Below are positions 23,782 to 31,213 of a DNA stretch of 37,021 nt, in pieces. Made by a program: the position numbers and the translations under genes. Origin of the DNA: a virus; the IMG/VR virus record IMGVR_UViG_3300039412_000813, positions 1 to 37,021 of that record; one strand, 5' to 3'. Under the pieces are notes generated by a model. The model searched no databases, was not told where the DNA came from, and saw only the letters and a program-made list of their open reading frames with translations. Positions within the stretch are counted from its first letter, which is position 1. Each line of letters begins with the position of its first letter.

Positions 23782-24657
23782 ATGAGCGAATTGAAGATCA
23801 AAGGCCGGATCGATTGCATCGATCCCAGGCTGGGCACGCACGCCTTTAACGGCTGCGTGCTCACGGCCTGGAATCGCCTGCTGGCGATCTATCGCGTCAA
23901 TCGCCGGCACTCGGTCCTGGCGGTCTCGGAACTGGACGACCGCTTCCGGCCCGTTTACACGCAGATGCTCTGGGATTTCAGCGATCAAACGCTGATCCCG
24001 GAGGACCCCAGGGCGATAGTCCGCGGCGATCGCGTGTACGTGGCCTGGACCGGAATGAACGCGGTCAACGACAGCGCGGCCTTGATGTGCCACGGCGGCA
24101 TCGACCGCGCCTACAACGTGGTTTGGAAATCTCCATGCTGGCACAGGAACATCAAGACCGCCGAGAAAAATTGGGTGCCTTTTTTGAGGCGCGACAAGCT
24201 GTTTTGCATTTACGAATACAAGCCGCTTTCGATCATGCGCTACGCCGGCGGCTCCTGGTTTTTGCATCACGCCCATGAAGTAAATTGGAAATGGAAATAC
24301 GGCGAGGTCCGCGGCGGCGCCCCGCCGGTGTGGTTTCGCAACCGCTGGTATTGTTTTTTTCATTCGTCGCGCGAGGAATATGGCTCGGCCGGGAAAGTGA
24401 AGGTGTATTACGCCGGATGTTTCATAATGGACGCCCAATACAACGTGCTGGCTATCACCCGCCAGCCGATCCTGGCCGGCCATGTGGAAACTTATAGCGA
24501 GCCCTGGTCACAAGGGAACCGCATATCCGCGGTGTTTCCCTGCGGGGCCATGCTCCGCGGCGACAAGTGGATCGTGTCCTACGGCTATATGGACAGCGAA
24601 CTGAGGATTGCGACATTCGACCAGGCGGAATTGGACCAGGTAATGAGCGCGGCATGA
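23782..24657 (+). CDS. GH130-like five-bladed beta-propeller protein
   Basis: Motifs along the chain match glycoside hydrolase family 130 (mannoside phosphorylases and related enzymes): EDPR (74-77), EKNWVPF (128-134), YEYKPLSIM (144-152), RGGAPPVWF (177-185), VFPCGAML (251-258) and YGYMDSELRIATF (267-279). Repeated W/Y-strand patterns fit five blades. At 291 residues it is close to the core family length. It has no signal peptide and is coupled to the next neck gene by an ATGA overlap, so it is a true member of the head operon. An enzyme, a sugar-binding capsid protein or a former enzyme are all possible. Confidence 0.6.
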   Translation: MSELKIKGRIDCIDPRLGTHAFNGCVLTAWNRLLAIYRVNRRHSVLAVSELDDRFRPVYTQMLWDFSDQTLIPEDPRAIVRGDRVYVAWTGMNAVNDSAALMCHGGIDRAYNVVWKSPCWHRNIKTAEKNWVPFLRRDKLFCIYEYKPLSIMRYAGGSWFLHHAHEVNWKWKYGEVRGGAPPVWFRNRWYCFFHSSREEYGSAGKVKVYYAGCFIMDAQYNVLAITRQPILAGHVETYSEPWSQGNRISAVFPCGAMLRGDKWIVSYGYMDSELRIATFDQAELDQVMSAA

Positions 24658-25037
24658 ACACGTTATTGAACTCGATCACCGAAATGGCGGCCCTCCAGGT
24701 CCAGCAGAACGGCGAGGAGATCGAATACACGCAGGACGGAGAAACCATATACCCCTGGGCCATTGCCAGCAAGCCGGAGATGATCATCGACGACCCCGGC
24801 GGCCCCATGCTGGAACACGACGACCTGAATTGGATGATGGTGGCCGCGGACGTGATCATAGGCGGCGACATGGCCCAGCCAAAGCCCGGGGCACGGATCA
24901 GGCGCTACAACGCGATTACGGCGAGTTTTGAAAATTATGAAGTCCGCTCCAAGGGCAAACAGGAGTGTTTTCAGCGCATGGACCCCCTGGGCCGCGTGAT
25001 TTTGATACACACCAAGCGCGTGGAAGATCAGGCATGA
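24654..25037 (+). CDS. head-closure (neck) protein, 127 aa
   Basis: The position between the capsid cluster and tail genes, the length, and the end pattern (PGARIRRYNAITASFENYEV, later DPLGRVILIHTKRV) fit the phage head-tail joining or head-closure group, like lambda FII and SPP1 gp16. The N-terminal half is helical then acidic. The start overlaps the previous stop (ATGA). Family assignment is by pattern and gene order. Confidence 0.6.
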   Translation: MNTLLNSITEMAALQVQQNGEEIEYTQDGETIYPWAIASKPEMIIDDPGGPMLEHDDLNWMMVAADVIIGGDMAQPKPGARIRRYNAITASFENYEVRSKGKQECFQRMDPLGRVILIHTKRVEDQA

Positions 25038-25522
25038 CGGATTTACTGCTAACACTGGCCGACAACCTTGCGACCGCCATTAGCGCAGCCGCGGCCGACA
25101 AGGCCTTTTCCGCGCCTTTCGACAGCGCCGATTCATTCAGCGTGGCATGGAACGACGACCCCATCGCCGCCCTGACGGAGCCCGACCTGGACAAGCCGCT
25201 GATCTGGATCGTGGATATGTCGGAACTATTGGAGACCGACAAACACTCGGCGACGTTGGGCGAATGGATTTTGGCCGTCGTATTCCAGCGAAAACTGGGA
25301 GTAAACGACACCGGCCCCGCCCGGCTAACAGCCTGCCGGCAGCTATCCGGACTGGTGGCCGAGATAACGGCCTTTTGCCGCCAGGCGGTTCTGGCCTTGG
25401 ACGACGACAACGGGGCGGTGTGCTTCAAGACCGACCGCAAGCCGGCCCGCGACATCCAGGCCTACCACGACGACGGCTTGTTCCGCACTGAAATCAGCAC
25501 CCATTGGCGGGCCGTGCTTTAG
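25034..25522 (+). CDS. neck or tail-terminator protein, 162 aa
   Basis: The ATG overlaps the previous stop (ATGA). The sequence alternates helices (LLLTLADNLATAISAAAADK, LTACRQLSGLVAEITAFCRQ) with strands, and ends in FRTEISTHWRAVL, similar to the end of gpU-like tail terminators. Such proteins cap the tail tube at the neck. Gene order supports this; sequence alone is not decisive. Confidence 0.55.
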   Translation: MTDLLLTLADNLATAISAAAADKAFSAPFDSADSFSVAWNDDPIAALTEPDLDKPLIWIVDMSELLETDKHSATLGEWILAVVFQRKLGVNDTGPARLTACRQLSGLVAEITAFCRQAVLALDDDNGAVCFKTDRKPARDIQAYHDDGLFRTEISTHWRAVL

Positions 25523-25531
25523 AGCGAAGAC

Positions 25532-26188
25532 ATGGAAATCACCTTCACCATCAGCAACGACGAAAAACTGATCCGCGCATTCGAGGATCTGCCCCATGCC
25601 GCGCAGGATCGGGTCATAAAACCGCTGATGATCGAGGCCTCAGACATGATCGCCCAGGCCGAAAAAGGCGAAGCCCCCAGCGAGTCCGGGCTCTTGCAAA
25701 CCTCGCTCGGCCACACGCAATTGAAAAATTACGGCGGAAAACTCTTCATCACAACCGGCGTGCGGCGCGGGTTCCGCCGCGCAGTGACCGTCAACCGCCG
25801 CGGCGGACTCCGATTCCGCAGCAAAGCGTTTACAGAGGCAAATATCGATATCCCAGCACGCGACCCTGCCAAATACCTGCGCCTGGTGGAACACGGGAGA
25901 AAAGAATCTATTGCCGGAGCGCGCCCTGGATCTTATTACGGCAATTTGGGTCCCGAGCGCGGTCTTAGAGGCAGATTTATTGAACCGGACGCCGAGAGAA
26001 ATCCGGCCAGCAAAGTCCTGTATTCAGCGGCAAGCGACAAATTCTTCGGCCGCAGCGTGGCCGCGGCCGCGCCCAATCCCTTCATCGAGCGGACCTACGA
26101 ATCAAACAAGCAAAAAATAGCCGACTTCATCACGCTCCGCGGCGAGGAGGGAATCATCGCCGAGGCCAAACAACTGATCAAATTTTGA
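25532..26188 (+). CDS. HK97 gp10-like tail completion protein
   Basis: The N-terminus follows the HK97 gp10 pattern: ISNDEKLIRAFEDLPHAAQD, then KPLMIEASDMIAQAEKGEAP and SGLLQTSLG. The C-terminus PNPFIERTYESNKQKIADFI also fits. These proteins join tail to head. At 218 residues it is longer than usual, with an insertion in the middle (about 95-165). It sits in the expected place before the tail tube gene. Confidence 0.65.
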   Translation: MEITFTISNDEKLIRAFEDLPHAAQDRVIKPLMIEASDMIAQAEKGEAPSESGLLQTSLGHTQLKNYGGKLFITTGVRRGFRRAVTVNRRGGLRFRSKAFTEANIDIPARDPAKYLRLVEHGRKESIAGARPGSYYGNLGPERGLRGRFIEPDAERNPASKVLYSAASDKFFGRSVAAAAPNPFIERTYESNKQKIADFITLRGEEGIIAEAKQLIKF

Positions 26189-26200
26189 AAGGCAATAAAC

Positions 26201-26563
26201 ATGTCAACTCCAAAGACGCGAATGTTCAACGGCTCGACCTTCACCTTTTCCGGCACGCCCGTGGGGCAGTTGGTGGGAATTTCCTACCGCGCAGGCGGGG
26301 CCTGGGTCGATGTCTCCTATCCCGAAGACCTGAACAAATTGTTCGAGCAGGGCCAGACCGAGCTCGAAGTCCGCCTGAAATTCAAGGGCGGAACGTCGCT
26401 CAGCCCAAAAGCCAAGGGCGTGGCGGCGATCGTCTGGGCGGACGGCTCGAGCTCTTCCTGCCCGGGCACATGGCAGGTCGGCCCGGTGGAATGCACCGGC
26501 GATTGGGACGCCCCCATCACCAGCACGGCCGAGCTGCGGCCCACAGTACCCGACGCCTCCTAA
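26201..26563 (+). CDS. tail tube protein, 120 aa
   Basis: The protein is all-beta: FNGSTFTFSGTPVGQLVGIS, then WVDVSYPEDLNKLFEQGQTE and LEVRLKFKG. That layout suits the tail-tube (gpV or tube-like) fold and the VG-x-x-x-I...VDVS signature. The short length would be near the minimum for the family. aaagg lies before the start, and a short palindrome with T-run follows. Its position is upstream of the chaperone and tape-measure genes. Confidence 0.6.
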   Translation: MSTPKTRMFNGSTFTFSGTPVGQLVGISYRAGGAWVDVSYPEDLNKLFEQGQTELEVRLKFKGGTSLSPKAKGVAAIVWADGSSSSCPGTWQVGPVECTGDWDAPITSTAELRPTVPDAS

Positions 26564-26577
26564 AACGGCCGTTTTTT
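26562..26577 (+). terminator. short AT-flanked hairpin with T-run
   Basis: aaaacggccgtttt is a perfect 14-bp palindrome ending in a run of six Ts, directly after the tail tube stop. The stem has no spacer and only three G-C pairs on each side, so it is a weak candidate that may reduce readthrough. Confidence 0.35.
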
Positions 26578-26664
26578 AAATTGAAATATCGGCGAACCGC
26601 CGGCCCGCTGCGGCGGCTCGCATTACAAATTCTGGGTTTGACAAATATATCAAAACGGTGATTT

Positions 26665-27150
26665 ATGGATATTTCCGAAGACGTGTTTTTTCGCGGCGCT
26701 GCCAGGTTCTCCAACATGTACCCCAGCCCGAATTGCATCAAAGATGCGCACGTTGCCGCCGATGCCGGATTACAAACGAACAAGATGGAGCACAAGCACC
26801 GCAAATCTTACAGCCAGCCCCTTTCCGCGGCCGCTTCCGAAACCAAGACTTTGCACGTCGTCATCGGTACGACCGGCACGGTGAAGGCCTTCAAGGCCGG
26901 ATCGATCACCGTCTGCGCCGGCAATGCGACTGTCACCTTGGACTTGAAGAAGAACGGCACGAGCATCCTATCGGCCGTGATCACGCTTAACAACGCCAAC
27001 ACGGCCCGGATCGCCGTCGCCGGTACCATATCCAGTACTACCCTGGCGGCCGGCGATTGGCTGGAGGTGGTCATCACGGCCACGATCGGGACCGGAACGC
27101 TGGCCACCGGAGTTTTTTGCGAACTGGAAATCGACGAAGACGCATCCTAA
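26665..27150 (+). CDS. beta-sandwich structural protein, 161 aa
   Basis: A short N-terminal segment (MDISEDVFFRGAARFSNMYP) is followed by a jelly-roll-like region of alternating strands: TKTLHVVIGTTGTVKAFKAG, SITVCAGNATVTLDLKKNG, SILSAVITLNNAN and WLEVVITATIGTGT. Such domains are seen in virion decoration or tail proteins. No catalytic motif. Position between tail tube and chaperones suggests a tail or decoration protein. Not recognised further. Confidence 0.6.
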   Translation: MDISEDVFFRGAARFSNMYPSPNCIKDAHVAADAGLQTNKMEHKHRKSYSQPLSAAASETKTLHVVIGTTGTVKAFKAGSITVCAGNATVTLDLKKNGTSILSAVITLNNANTARIAVAGTISSTTLAAGDWLEVVITATIGTGTLATGVFCELEIDEDAS

Positions 27151-27191
27151 TCAACCAAATCAACCAAAACCATCCATTTTGAAAACAGGAG

Positions 27192-27211
27192 GGCGGGCGA
27201 TTTTGCCCGCC
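27192..27211 (+). promoter_or_regulatory. hairpin between Shine-Dalgarno and start codon
   Basis: A strong aggagg (27187-27192) is 30 bases from the ATG at 27223, too far for normal use. Between them, ggcgggc (27192-27198) and gcccgcc (27205-27211) form a perfect 7-bp stem with a six-base loop. Folding would shorten the effective distance to about 11 bases. A comparable hairpin bridge is known for phage T4 gene 38. Confidence 0.5.
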
Positions 27212-27222
27212 ATATAAAACCA

Positions 27223-27663
27223 ATGGGACTTCGCGACGAAATTCGCTCTTTTACCCAAAACACCAAGCCTCCGGTGCTGGCAGTGCCGACGCCCGAACTG
27301 CCCCAATGGGACGGCCAGATCTTCGTCCGCCGCGTCTCGCCCCGGGCCTTTGCCAATTTCTGGCTGGAAGGCGCGGATGAGGAGGATTTCGACGAGCGCG
27401 CCAGATTCGCGGTCCTGGCGGCCTCAGACGCCGACGGCTCGCGGATCTTCCAGGATGAGGACATCCTTTGGCTCACGACCTGCGAGCTCTTGACGCCGAT
27501 GGTGGAGCGTCTGTATTGGGCCGGCCGCTTCCATAACGGCCTGACCGAAGAGAACCGGACGAGTTGGAGAAAAAACTCGCCGAGCACGGGAGGCGGTGGT
27601 TCGCCTTCCTCCTGTGCCGAACAGTCAACACAGGTTTTGGACTCGACGTCGACCGGCTCTTAG
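27223..27663 (+). CDS. tail assembly chaperone, G-like product
   Basis: This gene lies directly before the tape measure and is the zero-frame product of a frameshift pair. It is 146 residues, with an acidic central part (EGADEEDFDERARFAVL) and ending in a low-complexity Ser/Thr/Gly tail (about 28 residues after the slip site). Tail assembly chaperones bind the tape measure while the tube polymerises. The identification rests on gene order plus the frameshift signal. The slip site is at codons 117-118. Confidence 0.75.
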   Translation: MGLRDEIRSFTQNTKPPVLAVPTPELPQWDGQIFVRRVSPRAFANFWLEGADEEDFDERARFAVLAASDADGSRIFQDEDILWLTTCELLTPMVERLYWAGRFHNGLTEENRTSWRKNSPSTGGGGSPSSCAEQSTQVLDSTSTGS

Positions 27664-27932
27664 AAGAGGTCCCGCCTGAACTATTCGAAGAGTGGCGGGT
27701 TTTGTACGACCTGGAACCCTGGGCCGAGGAGCGGGCCGATTTCGCCGCGGGCACGGCCATCATGCACAACGCGGCCGCGCACGGCGGCAAGCCCCGGCCG
27801 CCCGTCGAATACATGCCGTTTTTGAAAAAGGAAAAACCCAAGCCGCAGCGTCAATCGGACATGAAGGCCGCCTGGCAGGCGATCTGCGATCGCATGGCCG
27901 CCGCCGACAAGAAACAAAATCCTGAACCCTGA
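27564..27932 (+). CDS. GT-like extension made by -1 frameshift
   Basis: This frame is reached from the G-like gene through A AAA AAC (27570-27576). The fused protein would span 27223-27932 and have about 236 residues. The extension matches the lambda gpT-like domain: DVDRLLEEVPPELFEEWRVL, YDLEPWAEERADFAAGTAI, then HGGKPRPPVEYMPF. The nominal TTG start at 27564 has no need to be used on its own. Both products are expected in unequal amounts, with the fusion as the minor one. Confidence 0.8.
   Translation: MEKKLAEHGRRWFAFLLCRTVNTGFGLDVDRLLEEVPPELFEEWRVLYDLEPWAEERADFAAGTAIMHNAAAHGGKPRPPVEYMPFLKKEKPKPQRQSDMKAAWQAICDRMAAADKKQNPEP
27570..27617 (+). promoter_or_regulatory. programmed -1 frameshift site and stimulatory stem-loop
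   Basis: The heptamer A AAA AAC is in the correct phase, read zero-frame as AGA AAA AAC. After a seven-base spacer, gcac-ggg-agg-cg (27584-27595) pairs with cg-cct-tcc (27602-27609) and, beyond a four-base bulge, gtgc (27614-27617), giving about 12 pairs. Heptamer, phase, spacing and stem all fit the known signal. Confidence 0.85.
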
Positions 27933-27985
27933 ATACTTTTTTTGGCCTTATCTGAACCCTGAACCCTGAATATTAGAATATTAAA
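27933..27985 (+). repeat. CCCTGAA-type short repeats
   Basis: ctgaaccctgaa occurs at the end of the GT-like frame (27922-27933) and again at 27952-27963, and overlapping once more to 27970. The spacer between the chaperone and tape-measure genes is made largely of this heptanucleotide plus an AT palindrome (aatattagaatatt). It looks like local slippage, with no evident function. Confidence 0.5.
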
Positions 27986-29893
27986 ATGCCCTCAGTCGCC
28001 TCCCAGATCCGCATCGACATCCTGGCCAACGCCGCCCGGTTCAAGGCCGACATGCGCGAGGCCGGGCGCGAGGGTTTCGGTTCTTTCCAGGACGAGTTCA
28101 AAAAATTCCAGCGGAGCTTTGACGCCCAAAAGCAGGTCATGGAGCGGTCTTTGGCCGAGACCCGGGCCTGGAAAATGGCCATGGTCGATCTTAACAAGGA
28201 TCATTCGCTCTTCAGCCCCCAGGATCTGATGCTCGCCGGCGCAGCCGGCAAAGACCAGGGCCTAAGCAATTCGATGCGTTTTAAAGAAATGCTCCCCTGG
28301 GGCAATTCCATGCGGGTTGAACTTACCCGCGAAGCCGCCGAGACGGCCGCCGCGATCGGCGCGAGCAAGCAAACCGTAATCAGATCGCTGGCCGGCGCCG
28401 AGGCGGAGCTCAGATCGCCCAGTTTTTTTGGTTCGTTACGGGGAGTGGGAACTGCAGCCCTGGGCCGCGGTCCGCTTCGCCCGCTATCTTCCATGGGCGT
28501 GGCCATCGAGGACATGTCCATGGCGACAAAGGGTCTTGGCCTTTTTACAGCCGGACTATTGATATCGCAAATGGCCGCCGCCTCGCTGGGCCGTAAAATC
28601 ACGGAAACCCGTGAAAAGGCCAATTCCCTGGGTCAGACTTACGATCAATACGTCAAACGCAAGGGATTGCCGGAGTATTCGCGCTCTACGGAAGGCGGAG
28701 CCCTGACAGCGATGCATGGATGGGAAGGGGCCAAAGAATTTGGTAAAGGACTTGCGGCTGGAACTTTTGGTGCTGTGGTTGATTTTTTCGGGAATACGGA
28801 TGTCTCCAAAATAGCCGAGAGCGCTAGATCCGACGAACAAAATAAGTTATGGGAACGTGGCATGGCCATGCGGACCACGCAGATCCAAGAGGCTCAACAG
28901 GGGCTGGGCGGATTGCACCGCGAATTGGCCGGCCTGCAAGGCACTTCAGAACAGCTTTCCCGCCAGGAATGGATCGAAAAATTCAAACCCACGGATTTTC
29001 AAATAAAAGCCTGGGACGACTTGAGTTTGAAAATCTATAAGGCAAAAGCCGCCAAAGAGGCGGAGTCCATGGCCGGCGGATTATTCAAGGAGTTGACTGC
29101 CGCGCAAAAACCGGATTCCAAGGGCGAATCCGAATATCTGCAAAAGCTATATGAATCGGGCATGGGCGGCGATGACATTGCCGCGAACCTGCGGTTATTC
29201 CGGCAACACAGAACTGAACTCGGCCAGTTGACCCGCGCCAATTCCGCGGCCGCATCCCTGATGAGTCCGGAGGATAAATATCGGCAGGCCATGGGCGACG
29301 CGGAAACATGGCACGAATATCACCACGGCCGCATGCAGGACGAGCAGACCTACCAGGCCATGCGGATGAAGGCCCAGCAGGATTATTACCGGGAAGCGGC
29401 CGGCCTGGACGCCAAGCAGCTCAAGGAAGAAGCCAAATCCGACATCGAGCGGTTCAGAATTCGCCGGGCCACGCTGCAAAATATGGCCGAGAGCGGCGCT
29501 TTGACCACTGAAGAAGCCATGAATGCCCAGGATCGCGACCGGCTCAAGGAGCGGCAGAGATTGGGCATCTCCGATCCGCTGGGCGATTACGGCCGTTCGC
29601 TAAAGGATCTTCGCGAGGCGCTCGACGCCGGCTTGATCGAGCAGGGCGAATTCAACAAGCGGCGAAAAGAACTCCGCAGCAAGACGATTAAAGAAATTGA
29701 AAAAGATGATTTTCACGAAGTCCATCCCGTGGGGGCTATGCAAGCCGGTTCGATGGAGGCCCACGCCCTGATCGTCAACAGCATGCTGGCCGATCCAAAG
29801 GTTAAAATCGCTCAGGACGCCAATGCCAAGCTGGATCAAATCGAAAAAAACACCAGGCAGCAGCCAATCGGCAACCGTTTGGAAAAGAGATAA
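27986..29893 (+). CDS. tail tape measure protein, 635 aa
   Basis: This is a long, mostly helical protein following the chaperone pair. The N-terminus (ANAARFKADMREAGREGFGS) and long heptad-like stretches (FKKFQRSFDAQKQVMERSLA) are typical tape-measure features. One hydrophobic stretch at about 182-203 (GLGLFTAGLLISQMAAASLG) could insert into the host membrane. Such proteins set tail length and help DNA pass into the cell. From length alone the tail would be short, on the order of 100 nm by the usual 0.15 nm-per-residue rule. No lytic domain is visible. Confidence 0.8.
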   Translation: MPSVASQIRIDILANAARFKADMREAGREGFGSFQDEFKKFQRSFDAQKQVMERSLAETRAWKMAMVDLNKDHSLFSPQDLMLAGAAGKDQGLSNSMRFKEMLPWGNSMRVELTREAAETAAAIGASKQTVIRSLAGAEAELRSPSFFGSLRGVGTAALGRGPLRPLSSMGVAIEDMSMATKGLGLFTAGLLISQMAAASLGRKITETREKANSLGQTYDQYVKRKGLPEYSRSTEGGALTAMHGWEGAKEFGKGLAAGTFGAVVDFFGNTDVSKIAESARSDEQNKLWERGMAMRTTQIQEAQQGLGGLHRELAGLQGTSEQLSRQEWIEKFKPTDFQIKAWDDLSLKIYKAKAAKEAESMAGGLFKELTAAQKPDSKGESEYLQKLYESGMGGDDIAANLRLFRQHRTELGQLTRANSAAASLMSPEDKYRQAMGDAETWHEYHHGRMQDEQTYQAMRMKAQQDYYREAAGLDAKQLKEEAKSDIERFRIRRATLQNMAESGALTTEEAMNAQDRDRLKERQRLGISDPLGDYGRSLKDLREALDAGLIEQGEFNKRRKELRSKTIKEIEKDDFHEVHPVGAMQAGSMEAHALIVNSMLADPKVKIAQDANAKLDQIEKNTRQQPIGNRLEKR

Positions 29894-29895
29894 TC

Positions 29896-30846
29896 ATGGC
29901 CATTCTTTGGTCTCGACGAAAAACGGGTTATGAGGCGTCCACCGGCCCGCACGGAGAGATATCCTTTCGCACGGTTTACACGCTCAAGTCCGATACGCCA
30001 CTGGAAAACCGCATCGCCATTTTGGCATCCGGGCTCTTGCCGGTCTACGGTTCCCCGCATCCGGATTGTGCCTTGTCGACCTGTGTCAAAGTTACCCCCG
30101 TTCAGAACAAGGAAAATCCATATCTCTGGGAAGCGACCTGCGAGTGGAACACCGTCCACGGCGGTGAGAATCCCACCGAGATGCAAAAGCAACTCGATCA
30201 GCGCCGCCCGCGCTGGCGCCACAAATTCGTGAAATCGCCGATGCAGCGATTTTACGACCTGGACGGAAAGCCCTTTTTCGACACCGCCGGGTCGCCCTTT
30301 CTCCCGGCCCCCAACATCCCGATCTGGATGGATGAGATCACCATCACCCGCTGGCAGGCCCAATGCGACCGCCAGTTCGACAGGCAGTTCCTCAACGCCA
30401 CCAACACTGACACCTGGTACGATGCCGAGCCTAGCACGGCCCTGATCGACGACATCGACGCCGAGGAAATCTACGAGAAGGGCGCATACTGGTTCATTTA
30501 CACCTATCGCATATTGGTGAATCCCAAAGTGGTTTTGGATCACGGCGAGGTCATCGGCGGCTGGGACCCCTGCCCGGTTTTAAACGCCGGCCCGAAAAGC
30601 CTGCAGGACGATCCGGATCACCCCGGCCAAACGATTGTAAAGCCCATCAACGATGACGGCGTATATACCGGACAGCCTGCGCCGCTGGACATGCAAGGTT
30701 ATCGCCTGTGGCTTAAGCCGAACGGTTCGATTATAGATTCTTTGGGCGTGTCGATCCCTTCGTTTTGTTATCTCAAATTCCGCACGGTCAACAAAACGGC
30801 CTATGCCCCTCTGAACCTCATCCCGCCCTGGCAAGAGCAGACGTAG
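29896..30846 (+). CDS. tail tip or distal tail protein, 316 aa
   Basis: The gene sits two bases after the tape measure. The protein is beta-rich with many aromatic and Pro residues and hydrophobic strands (YEKGAYWFIYTYRILV). It starts MAILWSRRKTGYEASTGPHG. Downstream of the tape measure, phages encode the distal tail and tip proteins, and this one has the right size and character. No detailed family match is claimed. A pair of Cys residues (CALSTC) may be structural. Confidence 0.6.
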   Translation: MAILWSRRKTGYEASTGPHGEISFRTVYTLKSDTPLENRIAILASGLLPVYGSPHPDCALSTCVKVTPVQNKENPYLWEATCEWNTVHGGENPTEMQKQLDQRRPRWRHKFVKSPMQRFYDLDGKPFFDTAGSPFLPAPNIPIWMDEITITRWQAQCDRQFDRQFLNATNTDTWYDAEPSTALIDDIDAEEIYEKGAYWFIYTYRILVNPKVVLDHGEVIGGWDPCPVLNAGPKSLQDDPDHPGQTIVKPINDDGVYTGQPAPLDMQGYRLWLKPNGSIIDSLGVSIPSFCYLKFRTVNKTAYAPLNLIPPWQEQT

Positions 30847-30860
30847 GAGGTTCAACAAAA

Positions 30861-31211
30861 ATGCCCGATTACACCAGCATCAGCCAGGCCATGGGCCGCG
30901 GCATCCAGGACGTTGTCGAAGAGTACGACCGTCGCCATCTTCGCGGCCCGAATTTCAACCGCAACTATCCCATCCCGCAGGCCTCCGGCGGCGGCGCCGG
31001 CATAGACTCTTACGTTCTCCTCCAGCAGCTTCATGCCAAGGGCTGGGCCTACGGGGTTCTTTTAGGCGATGACGCCCAACCGACCGGATCTCCGGTGATT
31101 CTGCAAGATTTTACAAAGCGCTCCGGGCATTATGAGATCGGCCAGGTTGTACTTGTTCCACATGGTTCAGCCTCTGTTATCGGTGGCGACTGCCAGACGC
31201 AGGAGACGTAA
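30861..31211 (+). CDS. small tail-tip protein, 116 aa
   Basis: A perfect aggagg (30845-30850) lies ten bases before the ATG; the in-frame ATG at 30765 is inside the preceding gene. The protein has a helical N-terminus (ISQAMGRGIQDVVEEYDRR), a Gly-rich linker and a small beta domain (WAYGVLLGDDAQPTGSPVIL). It looks like an adaptor between tip and fibre. Not recognised further. Confidence 0.6.
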   Translation: MPDYTSISQAMGRGIQDVVEEYDRRHLRGPNFNRNYPIPQASGGGAGIDSYVLLQQLHAKGWAYGVLLGDDAQPTGSPVILQDFTKRSGHYEIGQVVLVPHGSASVIGGDCQTQET

Positions 31212-31213
31212 AA

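Noticed and set aside
26638-26666. TTGACA-17-ATTTAT before the 26665 gene
   Set aside because: The -10 would overlap the start codon, leaving no room for a leader or ribosome site.
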